Translations under genes and position numbers: made by a program
Shown here: positions 33,741 to 41,925 of the stretch, piece after piece
Layout: every line of letters begins with the position of its first letter
Numbering within the stretch: the stretch's first letter is position 1
Notes under the pieces: generated by a model
The model's database searches: none
What the model was told of the DNA's origin: nothing
What the model saw: the letters and a program-made list of their open reading frames with translations, nothing else
Source: Clostridia bacterium
GTDB lineage: Bacteria > Bacillota > Clostridia > Christensenellales > Aristaeellaceae
NCBI GenBank assembly: GCA_017484085.1
Contig: JAFUTW010000013.1
Span: 95,572 to 159,571, forward strand
Length of the DNA stretch: 64,000 bases
Direction: 5' to 3'

Positions 33741-35240
33741 TTATCCGTTCACCGCATGCAGCACGGCCTCTTCCATCGCGTCCCTCTCACACTCGGCCGT
33801 ATGCCGCACGGGAAGCTCGGGCAGCAGGCGGATGGCGTCGGGCTCGGGCAGGCCGCTCAGCTGCTGCAGCGCCGCGCAGCAGACAAAGTCGTCCTTCCCC
33901 TGTGTGGCTTCCGCGCCCGCCACCGCCGCAAGGACCGCGGGGCCGAACTTGTACGGGCTGGCGGTGGAAACCACCACCGTGCGCCGGGCGTCGCCCGTCT
34001 CTTCCCGGTACTTGCGCAGCACTGCGGAGGCGACCGCCGTGTGCGTATCCATGAGGTAATGCTCCTCTTTCCACATGCGGCCGATTTCCGCAGCCACCTC
34101 GTCCTCGGCGGCAAAGCCCGCACCGTAGCGCTGCTGAAGTGCTTCCAGAACAGCCGGCTCCACGGCGTAGCGGCGCTCGCTTCTGAGGGCCGCCATGAGC
34201 GAGGCGGTCTTTTCGGCATCGCAGTCCTCCAGATCGTAGAGCAGGCGCTCCAGGTTGGAGGAGATGAGGATGTCCATGGAGGGCGATGTCGTCTTGAGGA
34301 AGGCGCGGTTTGAAATGTCGTACACGCCGGTGCGGATAAAATCCGTCAGCACGTTGTTGCTGTTGCTGGCGCAGATGAGCCGCCCCACGGGCAGGCCTGC
34401 CTTCTTCGCGTAATCCGCCGCCAGGATGTCCCCGAAGTTTCCGGTGGGCACGCAGAAGTTGATCTCCTCGCTTGGGGCGATGAGGCCCCTGCCCAGCAGA
34501 TCGGCATAAGCGGAGAAGTAGTAGACGATCTGCGGCACCAGCCGCCCGAAGTTGATGGAGTTGGCGGAGGACAGCACGCGCCCCTGCCTGTCCATCTCCG
34601 CGGCGAAGGCCGCATCGCCGAAGATGCGCTTGACACCGCTCTGCGCGTCGTCAAAGTTGCCGCGCACAGCGATGACGTGCGTGTTGCTTCCCGCCGTGGT
34701 CACCATCTGCAGCTTCTGCGCGCGGCTCACGCCGCCCGCGGGATAAAAGACGCAGCAGCGCGTGCCGGGCACATCCAAAAAGCCCTCCAGCGCCGCTTTG
34801 CCGGTGTCGCCGCTGGTCGCCACCAGGATGAAGATCTCGCGCTTCTCCCCGTTTTTTTCCGCACTTTTTACAAGCAGCCTGGGCAGAAGCTGCAGCGCCA
34901 TATCCTTGAAGGCCAGCGTAGGGCCGTGCCAAAGCTCCAGCGCGTGCGTGTTTTCGCCGCAGTCCGTAAGCTTCGCGATCTCGGGGCAGTCAAAGCCCGT
35001 GCCGTAGGCACCGTGCACGGCCGCTCTCAGCTCCTCCCCGGAGAAGTCGGGCAGGAAACGGGAGAGCACGAAGCAGGCGCGCGCCTCGTAATCCATCCCG
35101 GTGAGGCCAGATATTTCAGAGAGCGTAAAGGAGGGGAATGTTTCCGGTACGTAGAGGCCGCCGTCCGGCGCAAGGCCGCGGAGGATCGCGCGGGAAGGGG
35201 TCACTGCGGCCGCGCCGCGGGTTGAACGCATCATCATCAT
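33741..35240 (-). CDS. thrC: Threonine synthase
   Basis: The 499-residue PLP enzyme converts O-phosphohomoserine to threonine. The N-terminal domain (YVPETFPSFTL) is that of the long, bacterial/yeast-type threonine synthases; the PLP lysine is in HGPTLAFKDMALQL (K112), and the phosphate-binding loop is ATSGDTGKAALEGF. Length fits. Four consecutive ATG codons begin the frame; the first lies 10 nt from AAAGG. It is transcribed alone from a strong promoter overlapping the end of the upstream gene. Confidence 0.95.
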   Translation of the reverse strand: MMMMRSTRGAAAVTPSRAILRGLAPDGGLYVPETFPSFTLSEISGLTGMDYEARACFVLSRFLPDFSGEELRAAVHGAYGTGFDCPEIAKLTDCGENTHALELWHGPTLAFKDMALQLLPRLLVKSAEKNGEKREIFILVATSGDTGKAALEGFLDVPGTRCCVFYPAGGVSRAQKLQMVTTAGSNTHVIAVRGNFDDAQSGVKRIFGDAAFAAEMDRQGRVLSSANSINFGRLVPQIVYYFSAYADLLGRGLIAPSEEINFCVPTGNFGDILAADYAKKAGLPVGRLICASNSNNVLTDFIRTGVYDISNRAFLKTTSPSMDILISSNLERLLYDLEDCDAEKTASLMAALRSERRYAVEPAVLEALQQRYGAGFAAEDEVAAEIGRMWKEEHYLMDTHTAVASAVLRKYREETGDARRTVVVSTASPYKFGPAVLAAVAGAEATQGKDDFVCCAALQQLSGLPEPDAIRLLPELPVRHTAECERDAMEEAVLHAVNG

Positions 35241-35268
35241 AGGGTTTCTGCCTTTCTGTCAACCGTAA

Positions 35269-35321
35269 AGGGGCATCGTTTCGATGCCCCTCATTATACT
35301 GTCGCCGGGTTTCCCGGTCAA
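35269..35321 (-). promoter_or_regulatory. thrC promoter with an inverted repeat at the start point
   Basis: Minus strand TTGACC (35316-35321), 17 bp, TATAAT (35293-35298). The -35 box overlaps the stop codon of the upstream gene. Arms 35269-35278 and 35282-35291 (AGGGGCATCG/CGATGCCCCT) span the expected start, so the repeat may be an operator or a weak terminator for upstream transcripts. Confidence 0.65.
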
Positions 35322-36229
35322 GGCTCCCCGTAAAGCGCCCACGCTTTCCCGAGGAATTCGCCGGCATCCGGCACCGCTTCGCCCTCCGCCGCCTGCGTTC
35401 CGAGCTCCGTGTGCGCGCTGAGCAGCAGCTGGGCGTCCGCCGTCCAGCTTTCCATCGCTTCCCGGTAGGCAGGCAGGACCTCGTCCCGGCCGGGGAGATT
35501 CACCGTCTCCTCTCCGGGCATCGCAAAGGAAGCAAAGCGCCTGTCCTCCACCGTAACGCCCATGCCGTCCTGCAGCCAGAAGACCGTGTAATGGTAATCC
35601 GCTTCGCCCATGATGCCGTAAAAACTGCAGTACAGCAGGTAATCCCATCCGTCCCGGTGCACAAGCATCAGCGTCCCGTTCGCCACGTGCGCCCCGTTGA
35701 CGCCCCGGCTTACAAACCCGGGCTCTTCATAAAACCCGCCGTCCGGCTTGCCCGCAAAAACCTTGATGAAGCCCAGCGACAGCCCGTCCACGAGCTCCGC
35801 AGCGCTTTTGCCCGCTTCATCCGGGGCGATGCTCACCTCGATCTTGTCCGGGATGCCGTCGTGATTCAGATCCGCCGAAAGCACGGCAGCGGTCCGTTCC
35901 CTCCAGGGTCCCTCCGAATCCTCCGGCTGCCACAGGGGATAATGGAGCCCCTGTGCGCCCAGCTGGCCGAAGGACAGAGGGGCACCCAGGTTTTCACCCA
36001 CGCCGAAACAGCTCTCACACCGGCGGTAAGCGGCGTACTCCGAAAGCGCGAACTGCGCCGCGGAGAACTCCACCATCTTCTCCGGGTCCCCGCCCGCGGG
36101 ACAGTGCCTGGCCATGTGGTAAAGCCGGCCTGCGCCGGGGTTTACGAACACCGTCCGCTCTGCCGCCTGCGCGCAGGCCGACAGCAGGCACAGCAGCAGC
36201 GTGATCATCAGGATCCGGGTTCTCTTCAT
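35318..36229 (-). CDS. Exported protein with HxxxHC...CxxC motif and a calcium-loop-like segment
   Basis: The 303-residue product has a signal peptide (ending AQA). Residues 25-75 contain VNPGAGRLYHMARHCPAGG and YRRCESCF, a small His/Cys motif often seen in exported Clostridia proteins and probably metal-binding. DLNHDGIPDKIEV near 120 resembles a calcium-binding FG-GAP/EF-type loop. The rest is not recognised. It follows the SH3 protein gene after 18 bp and is probably cotranscribed with it. Function unknown. Confidence 0.75.
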   Translation of the reverse strand: MKRTRILMITLLLCLLSACAQAAERTVFVNPGAGRLYHMARHCPAGGDPEKMVEFSAAQFALSEYAAYRRCESCFGVGENLGAPLSFGQLGAQGLHYPLWQPEDSEGPWRERTAAVLSADLNHDGIPDKIEVSIAPDEAGKSAAELVDGLSLGFIKVFAGKPDGGFYEEPGFVSRGVNGAHVANGTLMLVHRDGWDYLLYCSFYGIMGEADYHYTVFWLQDGMGVTVEDRRFASFAMPGEETVNLPGRDEVLPAYREAMESWTADAQLLLSAHTELGTQAAEGEAVPDAGEFLGKAWALYGEP

Positions 36230-36247
36230 GGGTCATCCTCCGATCGC

Positions 36248-37510
36248 TTAAAAAGTGTAGTGCACCGCCAGCGCGTCCTTCTCGATAAAACCGATTTCAT
36301 TTTGGAACATCACCTGCACCCAGCCATCCGCACGGACGCCGAGGACGGTCACCGAGTCTCCCTGATGTGCCGTCTGGATCTGCTCCGAGCGCCGCCACGG
36401 TTGCTTGCGCACGGCGGCCCTCTCGGCGCGGACCATCGTCACCGGCGGCTCCTGCCCCTCAGCATACAGCCCGGAGCGCAGATACCGCCTGTCCATCCAG
36501 CCCTCCATGTGGCCGATGCGGACGCTGACAAAGCCGTTTTCTTCCCGCCCGGTGCGTAGCGCGATGGTGCCCGCATAGTACTTCCCGAGGGATTCGCTGC
36601 CTTTGACGGCGCGGCTGCGCAGATTCAGCCGCCCGCCCGCGGCGTCCGTCACCACCACGCAGCAGCGCGTCGGATCGCCCCAGCTGAAGAGCATCCGGCT
36701 CTCCGTCCAGCCCCGGGTCTGCCGGCCGCCGGCCGTGAAGGACACAAAGGCACGGCCGCGCGCTTCGTCGATCTCCTCCACCTCCACCTCCTGCGCATAC
36801 CCCAGGGAAGCGACAGGCGCCCCGCCCAGCGTTCGGTCGGCGTAAACGCCGGCTGTGCCCTGCGCGATGCACCAGGCCTGTCCGGGCAGCAGCAGCCTGT
36901 AGCAGTAGGGCAGCCTGTCCGTCCCGTCCACGCCCGCCGGATACTGTCCGTATGCAGGCGCGGAATAGGAAGCCGCCTGCCTTGTGCCGTATGTGCTGCT
37001 CCCGCTGAAGGAGAGCCTCGGCGTCGCAGTATCGACGGGCACAAAACCTGCTTCATTTCCGCTGATGACATGCAGATACCGCGTGCCGACCCCGAGGACG
37101 GTCACGCCTGTCCCGCTCTTCAGCGTGCCCAGGCTGCTGCTGTCCTGCCAGTTCCGCAGGGACACAGAGCCACCGCCCGGCGAGCGCAGTGTGACGAAGG
37201 GCCGCTCGTCCCGCACGGTTTCCGCATCACGGCCGAAAGCGAGATAGACGGTTTTCATATACCCTTCGAGGTCTCCGATGCCGTTGCCCGCCCCGATGCG
37301 GACACGGGAAAACCCGTTTCCGGCGTCCCTTTCCAGTACCTGCACCTGTACGCCCGAATAGTATTTGCCGTAGGAAATCGCATCCGCGCTCGGTTTGGCC
37401 CTGAGATGCAGTCTGTCCCCGGCCTTGTCATTTCTCACCGCTGCCCACTCGCAAAGCGCGCAGGGCGCCAGCAGGCACAGCAGTGCCAAAAGCGCTAAAA
37501 CCCTTTTCAT
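36248..37510 (-). CDS. Exported multi-SH3 protein
   Basis: The 420-residue protein has a signal peptide and repeated bacterial SH3-like modules: LHLRAKPSADAISYGKYY (about 33), VSLRNWQDSSSLGTL (about 115), GRLNLRSRAVKGSESLGKYY (about 290) and AAVRKQPWRRSEQI (about 365). SH3 modules bind cell-wall peptide or glycan. No catalytic domain is visible. The start at 37510 has a GGGGGG site 9 nt upstream; an upstream in-frame ATG (37519) abuts it. It shares a divergent promoter region with the SH3/PDZ gene on the other strand. Confidence 0.82.
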   Translation of the reverse strand: MKRVLALLALLCLLAPCALCEWAAVRNDKAGDRLHLRAKPSADAISYGKYYSGVQVQVLERDAGNGFSRVRIGAGNGIGDLEGYMKTVYLAFGRDAETVRDERPFVTLRSPGGGSVSLRNWQDSSSLGTLKSGTGVTVLGVGTRYLHVISGNEAGFVPVDTATPRLSFSGSSTYGTRQAASYSAPAYGQYPAGVDGTDRLPYCYRLLLPGQAWCIAQGTAGVYADRTLGGAPVASLGYAQEVEVEEIDEARGRAFVSFTAGGRQTRGWTESRMLFSWGDPTRCCVVVTDAAGGRLNLRSRAVKGSESLGKYYAGTIALRTGREENGFVSVRIGHMEGWMDRRYLRSGLYAEGQEPPVTMVRAERAAVRKQPWRRSEQIQTAHQGDSVTVLGVRADGWVQVMFQNEIGFIEKDALAVHYTF

Positions 37511-37591
37511 CCCGGTCATCCCCCCTGTTTCTTTTTCATTTAGACGCCGGCCTGCGCCGGTTTTATCCCTCTTTCTTCAATTTTTACAAAG

Positions 37592-37659
37592 ATTCTACCA
37601 CGCCCTGCCTAAAGGGTAAAGCTTTGCGATTTGCCATCCGGACAAAAAACTGGTATACT
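37592..37659. promoter_or_regulatory. Back-to-back promoters between the two SH3 protein genes
   Basis: Minus strand: TTTACC (37615-37620), 17 bp, TAGAAT (37592-37597). Plus strand: TTGCCA (37631-37636), 17 bp, TATACT (37654-37659). The -35 boxes are only 10 bp apart, so the two genes may compete or be coregulated. Confidence 0.65.
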
Positions 37660-37717
37660 GACAACGTTATGAAAACAACGCGACGAGCGCTGCCGGAATA
37701 GCGCCGGAAAGGACCCT

Positions 37718-39802
37718 ATGAAACGGATCATCAGTGTGTTTGCCCTCCTGCTCGCCCTGGCCTGCAGCGGCCTTGCCATAGCCGAAGAAGAATCCTACCG
37801 GACCGCAAAACAGGCCAACCTGCGCCGCAAGCCGGACAAGAGCGCCGTCGTCATCGACCGGCTGGATCCGCACACGCGCGTAGAGATCCTGGACAACCTG
37901 GAATCCGGCTGGGAGGAGTATACGCACGTGCGCATCCTGCGCAGCGGCAAGGAGGGCTACATTCTCTCCGATCTGCTGGAGCCCGTCCCCACGCCGACGC
38001 CGAGCCCGACCCCGACGCCCGTGCCGACGCCCAGCCCCACGCCGACCGCCACGCCCGTGCCGACACCGACGCCCACGCCGGAGCCCACGCCCGTGCCCTG
38101 GCCGGAGGGCGAGAAGAGCGATTACCGGACGACCAAGCAGGCCAACCTGCGCCGTAAGCCGGACAGAAACAGCGTCCTGCTGGAAGACATGGGCCGCGGC
38201 ACACCCGTCCGCATGCTCGGGACGATCGAAAGCGAAGGGCAGACCTGGGCCTTTGTGCGCACCCGCCGCTTCAACCGTGAAGGATATGTCCTGTTGGAGC
38301 TGCTGGAACCCGTTCCGGAGCGCATCGAGGAGACCGCAAAGCCGGCCGCCGAAGCAGCGCAGACACCCGGCGGCCCCGTAGCGGTGCCCACCCTGCCTCC
38401 GCGCGAGCTGCTCCCCGGCGAGACCGCGTATGAAGAAGAACATCTCTTCCGCGTCCTCATGCAGGTCAATATCAGGGAAAAGCCGGACGGCGCCCTGCTG
38501 GACCGCGTAGGCGCCGGGACACATCTGAAAGCGGATACCTATGTGGAAACGGAAACCGGAGGCCAGTGGGTCCACGTGCTCGCCGGCGACCACAACCTGA
38601 ACGGCTATGTTCAGTCCGACCTGCTCAAGCAGATCCGGCCCGTCGTTCCGGAAATCGTAGGCGAAGAAGCCGTACGCGAAAAATACCCCGTCATCTCCCT
38701 GGATCCCGTATCGGACATCAAGCGGGACATCCCCTTCACCTATACGGATGAGGAGCTTTCCCGGTATCACACCGTCAGCGTCAATGACCGCGCCGACATC
38801 GTGGAAGACATCCGCGAGCGCCTCTACGAGCTCGGTTATTTCCGCAAGCAGAACCCCGGGAAGGTTTATACCCAGTCCACCGCGGAGGTTATCAGCAACT
38901 TCCAGCGCGACTGCGGCCTTGATCCCACCGGCGAGGCGACGCCTTACACCCAGGCGCTGCTCTTCGACGAGCGCATGGCCGCCATCGCCAAGGAATTCGC
39001 GCCCATCCAGATGGACTACCTGAACAACCGCGAGCAGCCCATCTACATCCAGCGCTGCGAGGTCGGCTCCTGGGATTACTACGGCGCCATCCAGATCTGC
39101 GTAAAGAACCAGACCTCTTCCCGCCTCACCGCCTTCGGCCTCACCATCATTCCCTACCTGTCGGGCGGCAGCCTGGCCGATCCGGCCGAAACCTTTGCAG
39201 AGGAAGCGGTGAAGGACTACCACGTCCGCAACATCTCCGTCCCGGCCGGCTACGGCTACTCCGATTTTGAGATCGAAGAGAACGCCGACTGGGAATACAC
39301 CTACCCCCACTACTTCACCGTCAGCCGGAAGATCTACTTCTCCGGGGCGCAGGTCGCCGTGAAGTGGTACCGCGTCGGCGGCCGCACCACCTACGTGGAT
39401 GACGATCAGCTCGTCTACTTCCCGGCCGGCAAGCTTTCCACCTCCATGCTCATCCGCACGCTGCCCGTCAAGGTCACCATGGAGGAGCACCAGGAGGCGG
39501 CCAAGTGGGATCTCGGCATCGTCTCCCACTACATCAACCCGGTGTGGCAGGAGCACTACAACCTGCCGCAGGGCGCCTACATCGCGAGTGTAGAAGGCTC
39601 CTCTCCCGCGGCGGACGCCGGGCTCCGCGAGGGCGACGTCCTAGTGGGCATCGGCGAGCAGACGATCCTCGGCGCGGCGACACTGCGCAAAGCGCGCGGG
39701 CAGATCAAACCCGGGGACAGCGCCGTGTGCGTCTACTGGCGGGACGGCGAGTACTACACCACCGAGATCATCCGCCCGAAGAACAGCAGCGCGCTCAAAT
39801 AA
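37718..39802 (+). CDS. Exported SH3 x3 / peptidoglycan-binding / PDZ protein
   Basis: The 694-residue protein starts behind AAAGGA. After a signal peptide come an SH3 module (about 25-88), a Pro-Thr linker (89-128), a second SH3 (130-200), a third (245-305), a peptidoglycan-binding-like module (DIVEDIRERLYELGYF...NFQRDCGLDPTGEAT, about 362-412), a beta-rich region, and a C-terminal PDZ domain (YIASVEGSSPAADAGLREGDVLVGIG, about 625-690). No protease domain precedes the PDZ, which is unusual. It may be a wall-bound scaffold or protein-recruiting factor. Confidence 0.82.
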   Translation: MKRIISVFALLLALACSGLAIAEEESYRTAKQANLRRKPDKSAVVIDRLDPHTRVEILDNLESGWEEYTHVRILRSGKEGYILSDLLEPVPTPTPSPTPTPVPTPSPTPTATPVPTPTPTPEPTPVPWPEGEKSDYRTTKQANLRRKPDRNSVLLEDMGRGTPVRMLGTIESEGQTWAFVRTRRFNREGYVLLELLEPVPERIEETAKPAAEAAQTPGGPVAVPTLPPRELLPGETAYEEEHLFRVLMQVNIREKPDGALLDRVGAGTHLKADTYVETETGGQWVHVLAGDHNLNGYVQSDLLKQIRPVVPEIVGEEAVREKYPVISLDPVSDIKRDIPFTYTDEELSRYHTVSVNDRADIVEDIRERLYELGYFRKQNPGKVYTQSTAEVISNFQRDCGLDPTGEATPYTQALLFDERMAAIAKEFAPIQMDYLNNREQPIYIQRCEVGSWDYYGAIQICVKNQTSSRLTAFGLTIIPYLSGGSLADPAETFAEEAVKDYHVRNISVPAGYGYSDFEIEENADWEYTYPHYFTVSRKIYFSGAQVAVKWYRVGGRTTYVDDDQLVYFPAGKLSTSMLIRTLPVKVTMEEHQEAAKWDLGIVSHYINPVWQEHYNLPQGAYIASVEGSSPAADAGLREGDVLVGIGEQTILGAATLRKARGQIKPGDSAVCVYWRDGEYYTTEIIRPKNSSALK
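37982..38100 (+). repeat. Pro-Thr linker repeat
   Basis: A run of about 40 codons, mostly alternating Pro and Thr/Ser/Val, encoded by GC-rich CCGACGCC-type units. Such linkers hold exported domains apart, and the DNA repeat may vary in length between strains. Confidence 0.85.
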
Positions 39803-39822
39803 TCATACAGGATCATACAAAC

Positions 39823-39855
39823 ATGAGACCCGCAGCCTTCAGCTGCGGGTCTCAT
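39823..39855. terminator. Bidirectional hairpin between converging genes
   Basis: Fourteen-base perfect arms 39823-39836 and 39842-39855 (ATGAGACCCGCAGC and complement). It ends the SH3/PDZ gene and the large minus-strand operon. T runs are short on both sides. Confidence 0.75.
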
Positions 39856-39870
39856 CGTATATGCGTTTCT

Positions 39871-40560
39871 TTATCGGGTGAATCCCGGCAGGCCCTCGAT
39901 CGCGTAGGCGCGGATCGGGCAGGAGTCGAGCCCCATGATGGGCAGCGCGGAATAGGACATGAAGAAGGTGTCGCTCTCCAGGCATTCCAGGTTCTTCAGC
40001 ACCTCGAGGAAGGTGATGTCCACTTCCATGCACACGTCGTGGAAGGGCTTCACATCCTCATTGCTACTCTCGATGGAGACGCCGTCGCCGAAGCCGACGC
40101 ACTTGACGCCGTGGTTGCGCATCCACCAGGCGGTGTCGCCGTTCACCAGCAGGCGCTTGTCCTTCTCGGTGTTCGTGTCCGGCGTGAAGGGGGCGAGCTT
40201 GTAAGGGCTGTCCAGGATGACGATGTCTCCCGGCTTTACCCAGCCGCCGCACGCGCGCTCCAGCGCTTCCGGCGTGATGTAGCCGCGCTCCGGCAGGAAG
40301 TCGATCATGACGTAGATGCCGCGGCCCATGAATGCTGTCAGCGGCAGCTCGCCGACGGACTTTCCGTCGTCAAAGTGATGGTACGGGCACTCGCAGTGGG
40401 TACCCAGATGGCTCATCAGGTCCATCGCGGTGTGATAATCGGGGATCGGTCCGCCGGTGTTGTAGCGCAGCAGGTGGCAGCGCCTCGTCTCGGTCTTGGG
40501 ATCCAGCGGCTTGGTCAGATCGACCACGCGGTAACCGTTCAGCTCGTATACCGGATTCAT
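39871..40560 (-). CDS. Cyclase-family (kynurenine-formamidase-like) hydrolase
   Basis: The 229-residue protein belongs to PF04199: SHLGTHCECPYHHF near residue 50 is a form of the HxGTHxDxPxH metal motif, with Glu/Cys in place of the usual Asp. Family members hydrolyse amides, lactones or formamides (kynurenine formamidase, isatin hydrolase). It is last in the LacI-controlled operon, 49 bp after the ketopantoate-reductase-family gene. Here it may open a lactone or amide of the imported compound; the substrate is not known. Confidence 0.85.
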   Translation of the reverse strand: MNPVYELNGYRVVDLTKPLDPKTETRRCHLLRYNTGGPIPDYHTAMDLMSHLGTHCECPYHHFDDGKSVGELPLTAFMGRGIYVMIDFLPERGYITPEALERACGGWVKPGDIVILDSPYKLAPFTPDTNTEKDKRLLVNGDTAWWMRNHGVKCVGFGDGVSIESSNEDVKPFHDVCMEVDITFLEVLKNLECLESDTFFMSYSALPIMGLDSCPIRAYAIEGLPGFTR

Positions 40561-40609
40561 GATGATTCTCCTCCTCTACTGTTGTCGCTCAAGCCGTCCT
40601 GCGGCTTTA

Positions 40610-41524
40610 TCAGCTTTGTTTTCCTTCCATCGCGTGCACCAGCGCGACCATCGCCTCATGTGTCGGCGCGGGGACGCCGTTTCTCCGGCTGGCCGCGACG
40701 ACGCTGCCGCTGATGGTGTCCACCTCCGTCCTGCGCCCCTTGGCCAGATCGGCGCAGATGGAGGTGATCCCCTCCGGGCTCTTCTCGCACACCGCGCGGA
40801 CCTCAGCCAGCTTTTCTTCCACGTCGAAGTCCAGCCCTTCGCCTGCAGCCACCGCCACCGCCTCGCGTACGAGGCGCTCGCACAGCGCCCAGGCGTTCGC
40901 ATCCTTTGCGATGTAGCCCAGCGGCACCTGCAGCACGCCCGTCAGCACGCTTGCCGAGACGTTGGTGAACATCTTGTTCCAGATGAGCTTCATCACATTC
41001 TCGCTGCAGTCGGCCTCAAGGCCGGATTCCGTCAGAGCCTGTGCGATCGGGGCAAGGCGCTTCGCGTCTCCCTCGATGCAGCCCACATGCGTCATCCCGC
41101 TGCCGCCGTGACGGATCTCCCCCAGACCGGTGACCGCGCTGTTGTGCTGCGTCGTCCCGATGACGACGTGCGCCCTGTCGCAGAATTCCATAAGCGTCCG
41201 CTCGTGTCCGCTGCCGTTCTGCAGCGTCAGGATATAGGTATCCTTCCCGATCAGCGAACGGTTGGCTGAAAGCGCGCTGCGGCTGAACATCGCCTTCACA
41301 AACACGATGATAAGGTCCGCCGGCGCCATCCCTTCCGTGTTCACTGCCGCCTGCGGGTGATAGACGGCCTTTGAACCGTCCGGCTCGGCGATGACCAGGC
41401 CTTCGCTGTTGATCTTCTCCACCAGCGCCGCGTTGACGTCGACGATCACGACCTCATGCTTCCGGCTGAGGTACCCACCGTACAGCGCGCCCATCGCGCC
41501 GCCGCCCAATACCGCAATCCTCAT
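40610..41524 (-). CDS. Ketopantoate reductase family protein (ApbA/PanE), copy 2
   Basis: The 304-residue protein starts MRIAVLGGGAMGALYGGYLS, a typical NADP Rossmann motif, with FVKAMFSRSAL near 75 and the catalytic-lysine region KLIWNKMFTNVSASVLTGVL near 170-190. The ATG at 41524 has GGAGG 5 nt upstream, inside the alternative start at 41539 that overlaps the cupin stop. Within this operon it probably oxidises or reduces a 2-hydroxy/2-keto acid. True PanE for coenzyme A synthesis is possible but less likely given the catabolic context. Confidence 0.85.
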   Translation of the reverse strand: MRIAVLGGGAMGALYGGYLSRKHEVVIVDVNAALVEKINSEGLVIAEPDGSKAVYHPQAAVNTEGMAPADLIIVFVKAMFSRSALSANRSLIGKDTYILTLQNGSGHERTLMEFCDRAHVVIGTTQHNSAVTGLGEIRHGGSGMTHVGCIEGDAKRLAPIAQALTESGLEADCSENVMKLIWNKMFTNVSASVLTGVLQVPLGYIAKDANAWALCERLVREAVAVAAGEGLDFDVEEKLAEVRAVCEKSPEGITSICADLAKGRRTEVDTISGSVVAASRRNGVPAPTHEAMVALVHAMEGKQS

Positions 41525-41535
41525 GTTTTCCTCCG

Positions 41536-41886
41536 TCATTCGTACAGGATGAGCGCGATCATCTCCACCGGCTCCTCGCCAAGGCAGCGGATGCCGTGTC
41601 CCTGGCCCGGCGGGCAGATGGTCACGTCCCCGGGGCCGATCTCCGTGAGGTTCCCGTTGTCGTTGTAGAGCGCATGACCGCTCAGGATGTAGTAGGTTTC
41701 CCCGTCGCCGTTATGAATGTGGAAACCGATCTCGCTCCCCGGATATACCGTCGTATGGCCGAAGACACGGCCCTTGCCGCTCATCTCCTCTGGCCCGTTC
41801 AGCAGGTCGCGCACCGTGATCTCGCCGACGCCGTCAAACGGCGCGGGCTTGCGCACCACGTGCTTGTCGCCGCTTTTCCTGATCAT
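41536..41886 (-). CDS. Small cupin-domain protein
   Basis: The 116-residue single-cupin protein has metal-ligand residues in GSEIGFHIHNGDGETYYILSG (His55, His57, Glu62 region) and a second motif PPGQGHGIRC. It has an AAAAGGAG site before the ATG. Such small cupins act as isomerases, dioxygenases or sugar/acid-binding proteins; nothing in the sequence decides between them. It lies between the MATE and ketopantoate-reductase-family genes of the LacI-controlled operon. Confidence 0.85.
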   Translation of the reverse strand: MIRKSGDKHVVRKPAPFDGVGEITVRDLLNGPEEMSGKGRVFGHTTVYPGSEIGFHIHNGDGETYYILSGHALYNDNGNLTEIGPGDVTICPPGQGHGIRCLGEEPVEMIALILYE

Positions 41887-41925
41887 ATTCTACACTCCTT
41901 TTCCTTAAATAGCAACAATTCCATC

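Noticed and set aside
35259-35292. An 11-codon frame MRGIETMPLYG before thrC as a threonine leader peptide
   Set aside because: It has one threonine, no ribosome binding site, and its ATG overlaps the -10 box, so it would not be transcribed from this promoter.
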